A stretch of 10,000 nt of DNA, taken from contig BLFN01000682.1 in NCBI GenBank assembly GCA_014634225.1, positions 1,265,676 through 1,275,675 on the forward strand, read 5' to 3'. The DNA is from Acropora yongei (taxonomy: Eukaryota; Cnidaria; Anthozoa; Scleractinia; Acroporidae). Position numbers and translations under genes: made by a program. This document shows, in pieces, positions 1-7,268 of this stretch. Under the pieces are notes generated by a model. It was given only the letters and a program-made list of their open reading frames with translations. It did no database searches and was not told the origin of the DNA. How positions within the stretch are numbered: the first letter of the stretch is position 1; each line of letters starts with the position of its first letter.

Positions 1-708
1 CTCCTTGAAACAAGACTTGACTTGGCACGCCCAAGTCTCTTACCAAGCTGCACGCGCTAACATGTGATTAAGTTTCATTAGGAGGAACTCTAGGTTTATC
101 CACAGTACTTCCGTAAGGCGCACATTATACCTCGGCCTAGTGCGTGCTCATCTTGGCTACGCAACCCAGGTCTGGGTGCCCCAAGGCATTAAATTAATTT
201 CTAAACTAGAAAGTATCCAAAGACGTGCCACCAAATTCATTCTTTCCTTGCCTTTTTTAACAAATATCTCATACAAAGAAAGGCTAATATAATATGTAGA
301 CCTACTTCCTTTGTGCTACTGGCACGAGTTACTAGATCTAACATACTTTTACAAGGCTACGCACAATATGATTTGCTTAGATCCTTCTGTTGTTCCCTTC
401 AATGCCCGCGAGGGACCCGCATATCTGTAATGAGCTCTCAATCTTTTGTTCCTAAAAGATGTAGGACTTCTACCTTTCAGAAATCTTTTTTCATTAGAAC
501 CACTAGAATTTGGAATCTGCTTACTACTAGATTTGACCTGGATAGTGTTACCTTTCCCAACTTTAAATCTGTTCCTTCCGGCTATTACTCACGCACTCTA
601 GCAATAAATTATAATCCGGACTCTCCAAGGAGCTTCAAAAGCATTAATTGTTGCACAAAATGTAACACAGCCAGGTTTTTAGACCAAGAAATAACCTGCT
701 CCATGTGA
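1..708 (+). pseudogene. CR1/L2- or jockey-like LINE, C-terminal reverse transcriptase end (broken)
   Basis: This is the last part of a non-LTR retrotransposon ORF2; the rest lies upstream of the window. In frame 2 it reads LTWHAQVSYQAARAN, then SVRRTLYLGLVRAHLGYATQ, and ISKLESIQRRATKFILSLPF, the thumb region that follows the RT catalytic core in CR1/L2 and jockey-type LINEs. It then shifts to frame 1 near 400, where FVPKRCRTSTFQKSFFIRTT and a Cys-rich tail (CCTKCNTARFLDQEITC) lead to a TGA at 706-708. Lesions: TGA at 65-67, TAA at 290-292 and the frameshift near 400. The catalytic FADD box and the endonuclease domain are not in the window. The LINE assignment is firm; the clade is from pattern recall and less sure. 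Confidence 0.85.
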
Positions 709-898
709 TTTAATTGCTATTTGTATATTTTTTATTTTGTGGGTCCGCAGTAATTGGCTCTAGCTGTTGCGGTGTCCCTGCCCAATTTAAATTACTATTG
801 GCGCATTGTTATGTTTGTATTTTCAATACTTGTATATCTTCAGTTTATTTTTTCTTTATTTCTTCAGGGCAAAGCTAATAAAATAAAATAAATAAATA
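709..898 (+). mobile_element. LINE 3' UTR and TAAA-type tail
   Basis: AT-rich non-coding sequence follows the LINE stop codon and ends in a short simple-repeat tail of TAAA/TAAAA units at 877-898. Such a tail is the usual 3' end of CR1/L2-type LINEs, where it primes target-primed reverse transcription. The sequence character changes after 899, so the element probably ends there. The matching target-site duplication would lie upstream of the window and cannot be checked. Confidence 0.7.
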
Positions 899-1077
899 GA
901 CAACATGACTATATAATTATTACACAAACTCAATATAGATGAATGAGGCCCTGAATTCTGTTGTTTTTCTTATTCTTGTACTGTTTTGTAGCAATGGCTT
1001 TTGAAACTGTCTGGTTCTAAGCACAGAAAATGAAAAGTTATCACTGAAATTATTATTTGTAGAAGTGTGCAACTGAC
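899..1077. other. Unassigned AT-rich spacer
   Basis: I see no open frame with recognisable content, no repeat structure and no RNA gene in this short stretch between the LINE tail and the candidate exon on the minus strand. Confidence 0.4.
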
Positions 1078-1198
1078 CTGAGCCTTTTGGTCACTTAGAT
1101 ACGACAGTGTCATGATATGGAAAGCGCCACCATGGACAGCTGCAAATGCACAATATACCCACAGCAGCTCGTTGCCGAGAGCCACGGCGGTTTCTTGC
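1078..1198 (-). other. Possible minus-strand exon, unidentified
   Basis: Read on the minus strand, this 121-nt block is bounded by an acceptor-like TTCTCAG (forward 1199-1205) and a good donor-like CAG|GTCAGT (forward 1072-1080). It is clearly more GC-rich than its left flank. One frame is open from end to end; it begins QETAVALGNELLWVYCAFAA and ends SYLSDQKAQ, mostly hydrophobic. A second frame closes at a stop before the donor. I do not recognise the product, and a lone 121-nt open stretch could arise by chance. No partner exons are visible nearby. Confidence 0.2.
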
Positions 1199-1282
1199 CT
1201 GAGAACATAACTGTGACATCACAAGCAAGCAGTCTGAGTCTGCACAGGCTGGCCATCTCCGTGTGACTGCTATTGCCAGTAG

Positions 1283-1789
1283 GCAATGCATAAGCAGCGC
1301 CAGCCTGAGCAGGGCCAGGTTGCTAACCTACGGTATGCTGCTCTAAGGTACCATAGTGGCCAGTACTGTCCCCAATACTTGTTGGCAGGCATGGTGGAGT
1401 ATGGCATTAACTTTGCAACCTTCAAGCCACTCGATGCCAAGGCCCTTGATTTTCTGCATGACAGCTTGAAGAGAATGTAGAGAGCAGAAGTGCACGAAAG
1501 AGAAGTAAGTGACGGGGAGCCTTCCTCGAGCAACTCAGAGACAAGCAGTGGCAAGGCCATGATCCCTTGCACCTTTCCCCAGTCTGTACTACAACAGATG
1601 CGACCTGGAGGAGGAGAAGTGCAGGGGTCGTCATCAGCCACTGAAAATCCTGCCAATTCCCTGAGATCACTGCTTGCAAGTTTTGCATCAGGCTATTCTG
1701 AAGACGATGAGGACGACAACAGCCAACAGAAATGCAAATGCAAGAAAGACAACTTCTTTATTGACAAGCTCGGAATTTCTGGTTATGTT
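1283..1789 (+). pseudogene. Unrecognised acidic, Ser-rich reading frame, interrupted by one stop
   Basis: Frame 2 is open from 1283 to 1789 except for a TAG at 1478-1480. The block is more GC-rich than its left flank, as expected for coding DNA. The first piece (ATG at 1286) contains YHSGQYCPQYLLAGMVEYG. The second has a Ser-rich stretch (EPSSSNSETSSGK), an acidic stretch (SGYSEDDEDD) and a Lys/Cys stretch (KCKCKKDNFFIDK). I know no family for it. The same frame runs into the tyrosine recombinase fragment that follows, so it may be the N-terminal part of that element's protein, or an unrelated neighbour joined by chance. A long open frame on the opposite strand (1270-1656) is probably its shadow. 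Confidence 0.4.
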
Positions 1790-2150
1790 CACGCTTTGGA
1801 CTTGAGCCTTCCAGACCACTGTATGTTTTAAGTGGCATGTAACTTGGACTTTTTCGGTTTCCTGCGCTCAGCAGAATTTACCAACCCAAACCTGGCTAGT
1901 TTTTCGCCCTTGATCCACTTGGGACTCGCTGATGTTGCAGTAGATTCCATGTCTTCAGCATCATGCTTACGCCTTCGCATCAAGGCCTCTAAAACCGATC
2001 CATTTTGCAATTGCATTTTTTTATACACATTGCCAGAGGCGAGTTCCCACTGTGTGAAATTCGCTCTCTACTGGCTTATTTGACCCTGAGGAGCGATGCT
2101 CCAGGCCCCTTATTTCTGTTTCAGCACAGATGGCCTTCAAACACGGACAC
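1790..2150 (+). pseudogene. Tyrosine recombinase (phage-integrase fold) fragment of a mobile element
   Basis: This is part of the catalytic domain of a tyrosine recombinase of the type carried by Crypton/DIRS-like animal elements, which cut and rejoin DNA through a tyrosine. Frame 2 reads LDLSLPDHCMF, a TAA at 1829-1831, then DFFGFLRSAEFT, where the Arg at 1865-1867 fits the first catalytic Arg. LRLRIKASKTDPF then fits the beta-hairpin Lys region. The frame shifts to frame 1 at or near the run of seven T at 2014-2020 and continues GEFPLCEIRSLLAYLTLR and APGPLFLFQ. The HxxR box and nucleophilic Tyr are absent: recognisable homology stops near 2150. The domain call is firm; the element class is not settled. 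Confidence 0.8.
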
Positions 2151-2214
2151 TGCCTACATAAGGAACCTTGGACTGGGCAAGCTGTCACTCAGTTCATTCA
2201 AGACCTCCACCCAT

Positions 2215-2329
2215 CAACATCGTAGGCCAAAGATCACGGCTAGCGACTAACAGTAACAGCGACCTGCAGATTTTATACGAGGACAAGAGTAAAAAAATGC
2301 TTGGATCTAATGCTGCAAAACGAGTGGGG
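2215..2329 (+). CDS. Exon A of the unknown spliced gene (5' limit unclear)
   Basis: Frame 2 reads DLQILYEDKSKKMLGSNAAK and RVG, ending in phase 0 at a strong donor (GGG|GTGAGT). The 5' limit is uncertain because the block follows the recombinase remnant without a clear acceptor; 2215 is an estimate from where the recombinase reading fades. Confidence 0.5.
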
Positions 2330-2576
2330 GTGAGTACAAAGGTCATTTACCAACAATACTTGAGCCGACTTTAATATATTTTTGTTCACCTGCTGAGAAA
2401 AGGAATTCTCAATATGGAAGGTAACATTTAACAACAAAATTAATTTTGTAATTAGAGACAGGTCATAGATGCTAATACCTCCTTGGTCTGGCATTTCTTC
2501 TTAGTGTTTTGACATGTAAGCATCATCATGTAACAAACTGGAAACGTGCAGATAGACAATATGAATTGACTTTCAG
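2330..2576 (+). other. Intron 1 of the unknown gene
   Basis: The intron begins GTGAGT and ends TTTCAG. Removing it joins two phase-0 exon ends without creating a stop. At 247 bp it is AT-rich and holds no other feature that I can see. Confidence 0.55.
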
Positions 2577-2802
2577 ATCAACTTTTCCGAGCTTCCTCCC
2601 AAATACGGCATTGCAGAAAAAACAAAAAATGGAAACATGGTTGTGAGAGAGTTTTTGGAGGATAAAGGGGTGCAGTTATCTCACTTCAAACAGTTCATAA
2701 AAAAACAAGCCAGCAGCCAGACGAAGTTTGAATCGCTTGCAGAGTGGAGACATTTCAGTTCCAACTCAACCAACAAATAATCAGATTAGAGAAACATTAA
2801 TG
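2577..2802 (+). CDS. Exon B of the unknown spliced gene
   Basis: The exon starts after TTTCAG with INFSELPPKYGIAE and reads FLEDKGVQLSHFKQFIKK and FESLAEWRHFSSN. It is then interrupted by a one-base shift and a TAA at 2778-2780. In the shifted frame it ends NNQIRETLM at a strong donor (ATG|GTAAGT). Its length of 226 nt is a multiple of three plus one, which agrees with a single inserted base. Confidence 0.6.
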
Positions 2803-3138
2803 GTAAGTTCAGGGGCAGCTAATGCAAACTAAAGTGATCAAAATAATATGAAAGATATTCTTCTATAACTGGCCCATAAAAAGGATCCCAACCCTCTTTT
2901 ACTAAGTATCAAACAAGAGCTTCTTCCCTTTACTTCCAAGCACAACAAAATTAAGCACTGCTAATAATTTTAATTTTAAAAAATGATACTTATAAATATT
3001 ATTACTTACAAATCTCTATAATAATTTTTCATTTAATTTTTTTCGTATAATCTCTGCCATAGCAAATATTCAAGGTATAAGAATGATGGATGCATGCTGA
3101 TTCATTTGTTTTCTAATCATATGAATTTTACTCTGCAG
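2803..3138 (+). other. Intron 2 of the unknown gene
   Basis: This 336-bp, very AT-rich stretch begins GTAAGT and ends CTCTGCAG. It joins phase-0 ends of exons B and C. Nothing else is recognisable inside it. Confidence 0.6.
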
Positions 3139-3690
3139 AGCAAAGTTGAAAGTGGTGAATATGTCCTTGGTGAGATTATTGTCCCTCAAACATTCAAGAA
3201 AGTAACAAAAAAGAGGGACACCTTAAGACAAAAACATTAACTGTCTCTTACCACAAGATTACTTGCTTGGAAACCAGAAATTGATTTCTATGACTCGATG
3301 ACAGAAGATCAACTCAGCTTAAGACTGGTGGAAAGTGGGCAGGAGACTCTATCTGAGATAAGAGACAGATTGAAAGGAATGGAAAGAAAAAGCCACCTTA
3401 TGGTTTGAGGGAAAAGTTCCACTCTTCTGAACCACGGCCATCTTTTACTTACTGTCAGCCCAATATGTGATGAGGCAATTTATTACACAAATGAACAAAA
3501 TAAATGAAGGCCAACGGCAAAGAGAACATCGATGTACAATCTCTTATGGAGAGACCCCATCTTTACATACTAGAAAGGTGTGAAGCCTCTGACGTTGAAC
3601 AGCTGCCTTATATAAAAAGAAGAAAAGCCTGTTTGCAAAGTCTAAGTGAACCAGTTGTAATATCAAATGGTGTGCATATTGCCTCAGCAA
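3139..3690 (+). CDS. Exon C of the unknown spliced gene (broken, 3' truncated)
   Basis: Frame 1 is open from 3139 except for TAA at 3238-3240 and TGA at 3406-3408, and ends at TGA 3505-3507; the coding signal moves to frame 0 near 3500 (ENIDVQSLMERPHLYILE). Between about 3215 and 3285 a third frame reads KTLTVSYHKITCLE, which fits the expected continuation better than frame 1. The TGA at 3406 sits where a Trp would be expected (HLMV*GKSS), a one-base TGG to TGA change. After SEPVVISNGVHI the homology seems to end near 3690, where the Penelope-like reading begins. Confidence 0.6.
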
Positions 3691-3702
3691 GACTCTTGTG
3701 AA

Positions 3703-4130
3703 ATGGCAGCTACCAAACTTACTGCTTTCAGTCTTTTATCGACTGAAGAGACAGATCCTGCTTATGAAGATACTAGAATGGAAACCGATATATCTTACGA
3801 AGACGAGGACGCCCTCCTATCCGAAGATCGAAGTGAAGACGCTGGTCTCAACGATGTCAATATTCCAAATGCTCAAAGAGGGATACAGCAAATGAGCTGA
3901 AAAAGCCCAGTAAACACAAAACCAAAGAGCCTGTAGGCTCTGAGAAAACGAGCAATGAAAAAGGCAGCAAACGCCAAAGAGGAGACCCACCAAAGTCCGC
4001 CAAAACTACCAGCATGCCTGATGGAAAGAGGTCACGTCGTTAAGAAGAACTAAACTCCATCCAGAGGAAGATTGAAAGCTCCACTAACTCCATCAGTCTG
4101 CTGGACATCCACTTAAAGAAGGGCTCATCT
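3703..4130 (+). pseudogene. N-terminal part of Penelope-like ORF (acidic then basic linker)
   Basis: An ATG at 3703 in good context (GAAATGGC) opens MAATKLTAFSLLSTEETDPA and an acidic stretch (SYEDEDALLSEDRSEDAG). A frame change near 3885 leads to a Lys-rich segment (ELKKPSKHKTKEP and KGSKRQRGDPPKSAKTT), a TAA at 4041-4043, and a helical segment (EELNSIQRKIESS, then SLLDIHLKKG). The readings line up end to end with the Penelope RT region that follows, so I treat it as the same protein's N-terminus. That link is inference. An alternative is an unrelated exon trapped between two elements. Confidence 0.5.
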
Positions 4131-4700
4131 ACCCTACAACTCTAAGGTACCATGCGCGGACGAACATCACACCCGACAGGGACTTTACGAAAGACATTAA
4201 GGCCATAAGGGACCCACCAGTCCAGCCCTCACTTGCCCTAGAAACCTTTCTAGAAGTAGTTAAATTTGATCTTGCTAGTATCAATTTGAACAGGCCGAAA
4301 GACAACCTGTCACTGGGTGAGCGAAATGCTCTTAAAGAACTATCGCATGACAAGAACATTGTACTAAAGAAAGCCAACAAGGGAACCACAACCGTCATAA
4401 TGAACAAGGAAGATAAACGTAACTCGGGCCAAGTTCAACTCGATCATATACACAACTACCGGCCCTTAAACAAACCTATAGTTAGCACCACGGCCAAAAA
4501 AGTTCACCGGTTGATTCAATCACTACTTCAAGAAGGCCACATAGATGACATGACGGCTTAATGGCTCTCCTTGACGCCAAACCCTCCGCGAATACCAGTG
4601 TTTTATGCAGTTACAAAGTTTCGCAAACCGACACCTTTAACTTTTGTGTCTGATTTGTACAGTGGGATGCATGCCTCACAGTTGTTTACCCATATTAACT
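4118..4700 (+). pseudogene. Penelope-like element reverse transcriptase, N-terminal portion
   Basis: Penelope-like elements encode an RT related to telomerase and usually a C-terminal GIY-YIG nuclease. Frame 2 here reads TLRYHARTNITPDRDFTKDI, then NLSLGERNALKELSHDKNIV and LKKANKGTTTVIMNKED, the family's typical RT start. HIDDMTA, a TAA at 4559-4561, and PNPPRIPVFYAVTKFRKPTP follow, matching the segment before the palm motifs. A segment seems lost around 4430-4500, where the normally longer linker is short. The reading fades after about 4640 and the RT catalytic DD motif and GIY-YIG domain are absent, so the copy is truncated at its 3' side, apparently by the next element. Confidence 0.8.
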
Positions 4701-4850
4701 GTTAATCAGAAGTTTCCAATATAACTACCCATACACAAGTATCATTCTTGACTGCACAGAAATCTTTATTGACAAGCCGTCTTGCTTCAGAGTCCAGGCA
4801 GAGACATATTCTACTTACAAGTCACATAACACTGCCATTGTGTTCAGGAA
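4700..4850 (+). pseudogene. DDE_Tnp_4-type transposase scrap (first catalytic Asp region)
   Basis: Frame 1 reads NYPYTSIILDCTEIFIDKPS, then QAETYSTYKSHNT. In the DDE_Tnp_4 superfamily (HARBI1- and IS5-related, often paired with THAP-type proteins in animals) this is the stretch around the first catalytic Asp; here LDCTE carries it at 4750-4752. The reading is lost right after SHNT, where the family normally continues with a hydrophobic strand, so both sides are truncated. It is distinct from the HARBI1-like gene at 6744-8970, whose equivalent motif is GAIDGS. Confidence 0.75.
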
Positions 4851-5059
4851 ACTAGAGAGGGATACTTCCACTCCGAGCTATTTGGCAAGCACCTGGATCG
4901 TTGAAACCAGTGTATGGCCTTCATCTACTTGGTTAACATACATGAGGTCGATCCGCACAAACAACTGTGTGGAGGGCTGCCATCTAAGACTAAATTGACA
5001 AGCATCCAGCAAATGTCAGCTGCTATTTTATCGCTTGGTAAAGCTACTACAGATGGAAG
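4851..5059. other. Unassigned stretch between transposase remnants
   Basis: No reading frame here resembles a family I know. It may be the eroded upstream half of the piggyBac transposase, since it lies directly before that homology, but I see no motif to prove it. Open frames on both strands (4914-5114 plus, 4925-5134 minus) are opposite-strand partners without recognisable content. Confidence 0.3.
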
Positions 5060-5890
5060 CTCTACAAACGTCCCTCCAAATTCACCGTGTCTCGTTGAAG
5101 ATTTACACTGGTAAGGAAGTTGTGTGTAATTCAACCATTTTTAGACAAGGGATACTACGTCTTCATGGATAATGGCTGTACATCAGCGGCATTATTGGAG
5201 GAACCCAAGGAAAGGAAAACTCTGGCATGTGGGACAGTGAGGTCCAACACATGAGGCCTACCGAAAGAAATCTGTGGGATAAAAGAAAAGAAAAAGTAAA
5301 ACAACTAATACCAGGGTAGACTTTGCACAGACAGAAAGGAAATGTCACTTGCGTGACATGGCACGACTGTAAACCAGTGATGCAGATGAAAGTGCTATCC
5401 ATCGCTCCGTTAAGATCAGTGGAACTAGGGAAAAGAAGGACTTTGCTCATCCAGGTGTAATTGACATGTATAACACCTACACGGGTGGTGCAGACTTATC
5501 TGATTAAAGGGCTGTTTCATATGCACGTCTCATGAGGGGAGTCATCTGGTACTTCAAAATTTTCTTCTGCATGTGGAAGGTGTGTTTGTCAAACGCTCAT
5601 ATTTTGCATGCCAAATCACCCGATCACGCTAGCATCGACTTCAGAACGTCAGTAATAAAGGCATTAGTGGAAGGCATATGCTTCAGGAGAGATGCAGGGT
5701 TGCTTCAGATCCCAGTAGCCATCCCTGAAACCAGGTTCAGCCATGATAATTTTCATTACCTCATCCATCATGACACCAGATCCACACATAAGGTACACAT
5801 TCAACCACTGAGGACCTTGTACACTTTTGAGCCATTTGTCGACTCAGAATGTGCCCAGAACCCTGCTTCAAAAGATTCCATACAGTGTAG
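5060..5890 (+). pseudogene. piggyBac (PGBD4-like) transposase, C-terminal half, heavily frameshifted
   Basis: piggyBac transposases excise DNA cleanly at TTAA using three catalytic Asp residues. Pieces in order: IYTGKEV (5101, frame 1); FLDKGYYVFMDNGCTSAALL (5138, frame 2), with the second catalytic Asp at 5168-5170; KGNVTCVTWHDCKPV (5335, frame 1); IDMYNTYTGGADLSD (5460, frame 0), holding the third catalytic Asp, probably 5493-5495; then RGVIWYFKIFFCMWKVCLSN. A C-terminal His/Cys-rich tail follows (RFSHDNFHYLIHH), ending after a shift to frame 2 in MCPEPCFKRFHTV and a TAG at 5888-5890. In-frame stops: TGA 5252-5254 and TAA 5505-5507. The first Asp region and N-terminus are missing or unrecognisable. 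No TIR or TTAA boundary was identified. Confidence 0.85.
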
Positions 5891-5970
5891 CCACTATGGC
5901 GGGTCCAGTTGAAAGCAGGACAAGGAAGGCCTTTTCACACAGCCAGGAGAAGATCATTGCAAATTTAAAA

Positions 5971-6285
5971 GCTGTTACAGTCTTTCCCTACTGCAATAGC
6001 AGATGAAGGAATTACGAACAAGAACCCAGCTTTAATCTGCTTGGTTGCATCCCATTTCAAGTCTTTGCGCACATTAGGATTTCAAAGCAAGGAATTGTTC
6101 ATAGGAACTCGTTCATACCAGTAACAGGTCAAGACGAATTTACTGCGATAGCTGATGTAGGAAATGCAAAGAGTAATCCGCATTTAATCAGTTTGGTTGG
6201 GTCCCATTTCAAAGCAAGGAATTGTTCATGGGAACTCTTATATAACAATAACAGGTCCGGAGGAAGTTACTACAACAGCTGATGA
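5971..6285. repeat. Diverged tandem repeat, units of about 152 and 127 bp plus partial ends
   Basis: Two adjacent copies share long matching blocks, including CCCATTTCAA, GCAAGGAATTGTTCAT and ACAGGTC. Unit 1 starts at 5989 (TACTGCAATAGC) and unit 2 at 6141 (TACTGCGATAGC); a third start appears at 6268 (TACTACAACAGC). The spacings are 152 and 127 bp. The 25-bp difference is explained by a deletion in unit 2 between the two ATTTCAA heptamers still present in unit 1 at 6054-6060 and 6079-6085. A partial copy end also precedes unit 1 (from about 5971). Unit lengths are not multiples of three, so this is not a clean protein repeat. I do not recognise the family. Confidence 0.75.
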
Positions 6286-6321
6286 CCGGTGAGCAACCGG
6301 AGCAGGAAACACTCATGTAGA

Positions 6322-6710
6322 AGCCCTGGCAGACTGGAAAGGCAACCAGGGATGTTGGAAAAGTATAACGAAATCATCCAAGATCAGCTAGCCCAAGGAA
6401 GAGTTGAGCATGCCGAGGGTGAACGAGAGGGCAAGGAATTCTTCACACCACACAAGCCAGTGGTGTGAGAGATGGTGGAGAGCACAAAATCATGCTTCTG
6501 CGAGACCCTTCCACAAGGTGTCATCACTCAACGATTGCCTTGAGACTGGGCCACCATTGCAGAACAAGCTCTGGAGTGTGCTGACAAGGAACCGCTTTCA
6601 CCCAGTGGCTTTAGCCGGAGATCTAAAGCGTACCTTTGTGCAAGTGAAAATAAGAGAGAAAGATTAAGAGCGTTTTCCTTTTGTATGGAAAAACCGGGAA
6701 GAATTTCCGG
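6322..6710 (+). pseudogene. BEL/Pao retrotransposon reverse transcriptase fragment
   Basis: This is the start of the RT domain of a BEL/Pao LTR retrotransposon polyprotein. Frame 1 reads MLEKYNEIIQDQLAQGRVEH and GKEFFTPHKPVV, followed by a TGA at 6466-6468 where an Arg codon is expected. A small deletion near 6488-6495 shifts to frame 2: HASARPFHKVSSLNDCLETG, PPLQNKLWSVLTRNRFHPVA and LAGDLKRTFVQVKIREKD. The Asp of GDLK is the first RT catalytic Asp. A TAA at 6665-6667 follows, then ERFPFVWKNREEF in the same frame. The fragment stops near 6710, before the YxDD box; no LTR, gag, protease or integrase is visible. Confidence 0.85.
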
Positions 6711-6772
6711 GTAAAAGGAACAGGACAATTTTCCTCGGTCAAAATGGAACGAGACGAGCGTGTTCCTTTTAC
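6711..6772. repeat. Short inverted repeat at the BEL/HARBI1 boundary
   Basis: GTAAAAGGAAC at 6711-6721 is the exact reverse complement of GTTCCTTTTAC at 6762-6772. It sits exactly where the BEL/Pao reading ends and the HARBI1-like gene begins. It might be a trace of an element end, but an 11-bp match alone can be chance. Confidence 0.4.
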
Positions 6773-7268
6773 ACCGAGTTACTCTTTAAGAGACTGGGTA
6801 CTAACGATTAGGCACCTAAACATGGCAACCGGATTTGCATTTGAAAATCTATTAGACGATACGTGTCTCTTTTATTTCATTGAAGAAGATGATGACGTAC
6901 CTGTATTTGCTACGGCAGCCGTAGTTGCTAGGAGAAGTTTAAACCGATGCCAAGGGTATTTCGAGCAAACAGTACCCTTCTAGTCGATGAATTTCAAAGC
7001 CATTTTCGTATGAAAAGGGCGACCTTTGAAATTTTGGCCAGACAGGTGATGGGGACGGGTGTTCTTCCGACTGGAGACATTTTCGGCAGAAAAGTTATAG
7101 ATGCAAGAAAACAAGTTTCTATCTTCTTGTGGTGTATTGCAAACCAGGAGACAACCCGCCTTGTTGCCAATCGATTTGATGTAACATTCAGTAGTGTCTC
7201 AAGAGTGGTTCGACGAGTAACGGAGAGTGTACTGGCCTTGCGAAATCAATACATCAAATGGCCAAATG
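6744..7268 (+). CDS. HARBI1-like exon 1 (N-terminal region, one-base frameshift)
   Basis: Frame 0 gives an acidic N-terminus (FAFENLLDDTCLFYFIEEDD) up to GYFEQTVP. From about 6975 frame 2 continues LLVDEFQSHFRMKRATFEIL and the helix-turn-helix-like segment ETTRLVANRFDVTFSSVSRV. The change fits loss of one base. The exon ends IKWPN plus one base (phase 1) at the donor GTAAGA. Confidence 0.85.

Larger units (their letters stand above)
2215..3690 (+). pseudogene. Broken multi-exon gene of unknown, probably element-borne, family
   Basis: Three exon-like blocks join in phase through good splice sites: about 2215-2329, 2577-2802 and 3139-3690. The protein would be basic and soluble, with LPPKYGIAEKTKNGNMVVRE and ESGEYVLGEIIVPQTFKKVT in exons B and C. 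Exon C continues with ERKSHLMV, a TGA, GKSSTLLNHGHLLLTV and ERPHLYILERCEASDVEQLP. No transmembrane segment or known catalytic motif is visible. From memory this resembles uncharacterised proteins often predicted in coral and sea-anemone genomes; I cannot name a Pfam family. Lesions: a one-base frame change in exon B with TAA at 2778-2780, local frameshifts around 3215-3285 with TAA at 3238-3240, TGA at 3406-3408, and a frameshift near 3500. Its 3' part is cut off at about 3690. Confidence 0.6.

Noticed and set aside
1272..1287. Small perfect hairpin ATTGCC-AGTA-GGCAAT
   Set aside because: Six-base arms with a four-base loop are expected by chance in 10 kb and nothing nearby supports a role.
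1270..1656. Long open frame on the minus strand (128 codons)
   Set aside because: It overlaps the plus-strand Ser/acidic reading and has no recognisable motif. It looks like a mirror of the plus-strand codon pattern in GC-richer DNA.
1828..2028. Minus-strand open frame across the recombinase fragment
   Set aside because: The plus strand carries clear tyrosine recombinase motifs here; the minus frame is a shadow.
4129..4407. Minus-strand open frame across the Penelope RT
   Set aside because: The plus strand reads as Penelope-like RT; the minus frame has no family resemblance.
4925..5134. Paired open frames on both strands near the start of the piggyBac remnant
   Set aside because: Neither has recognisable content, and piggyBac homology only becomes clear from about 5100 in other frames.
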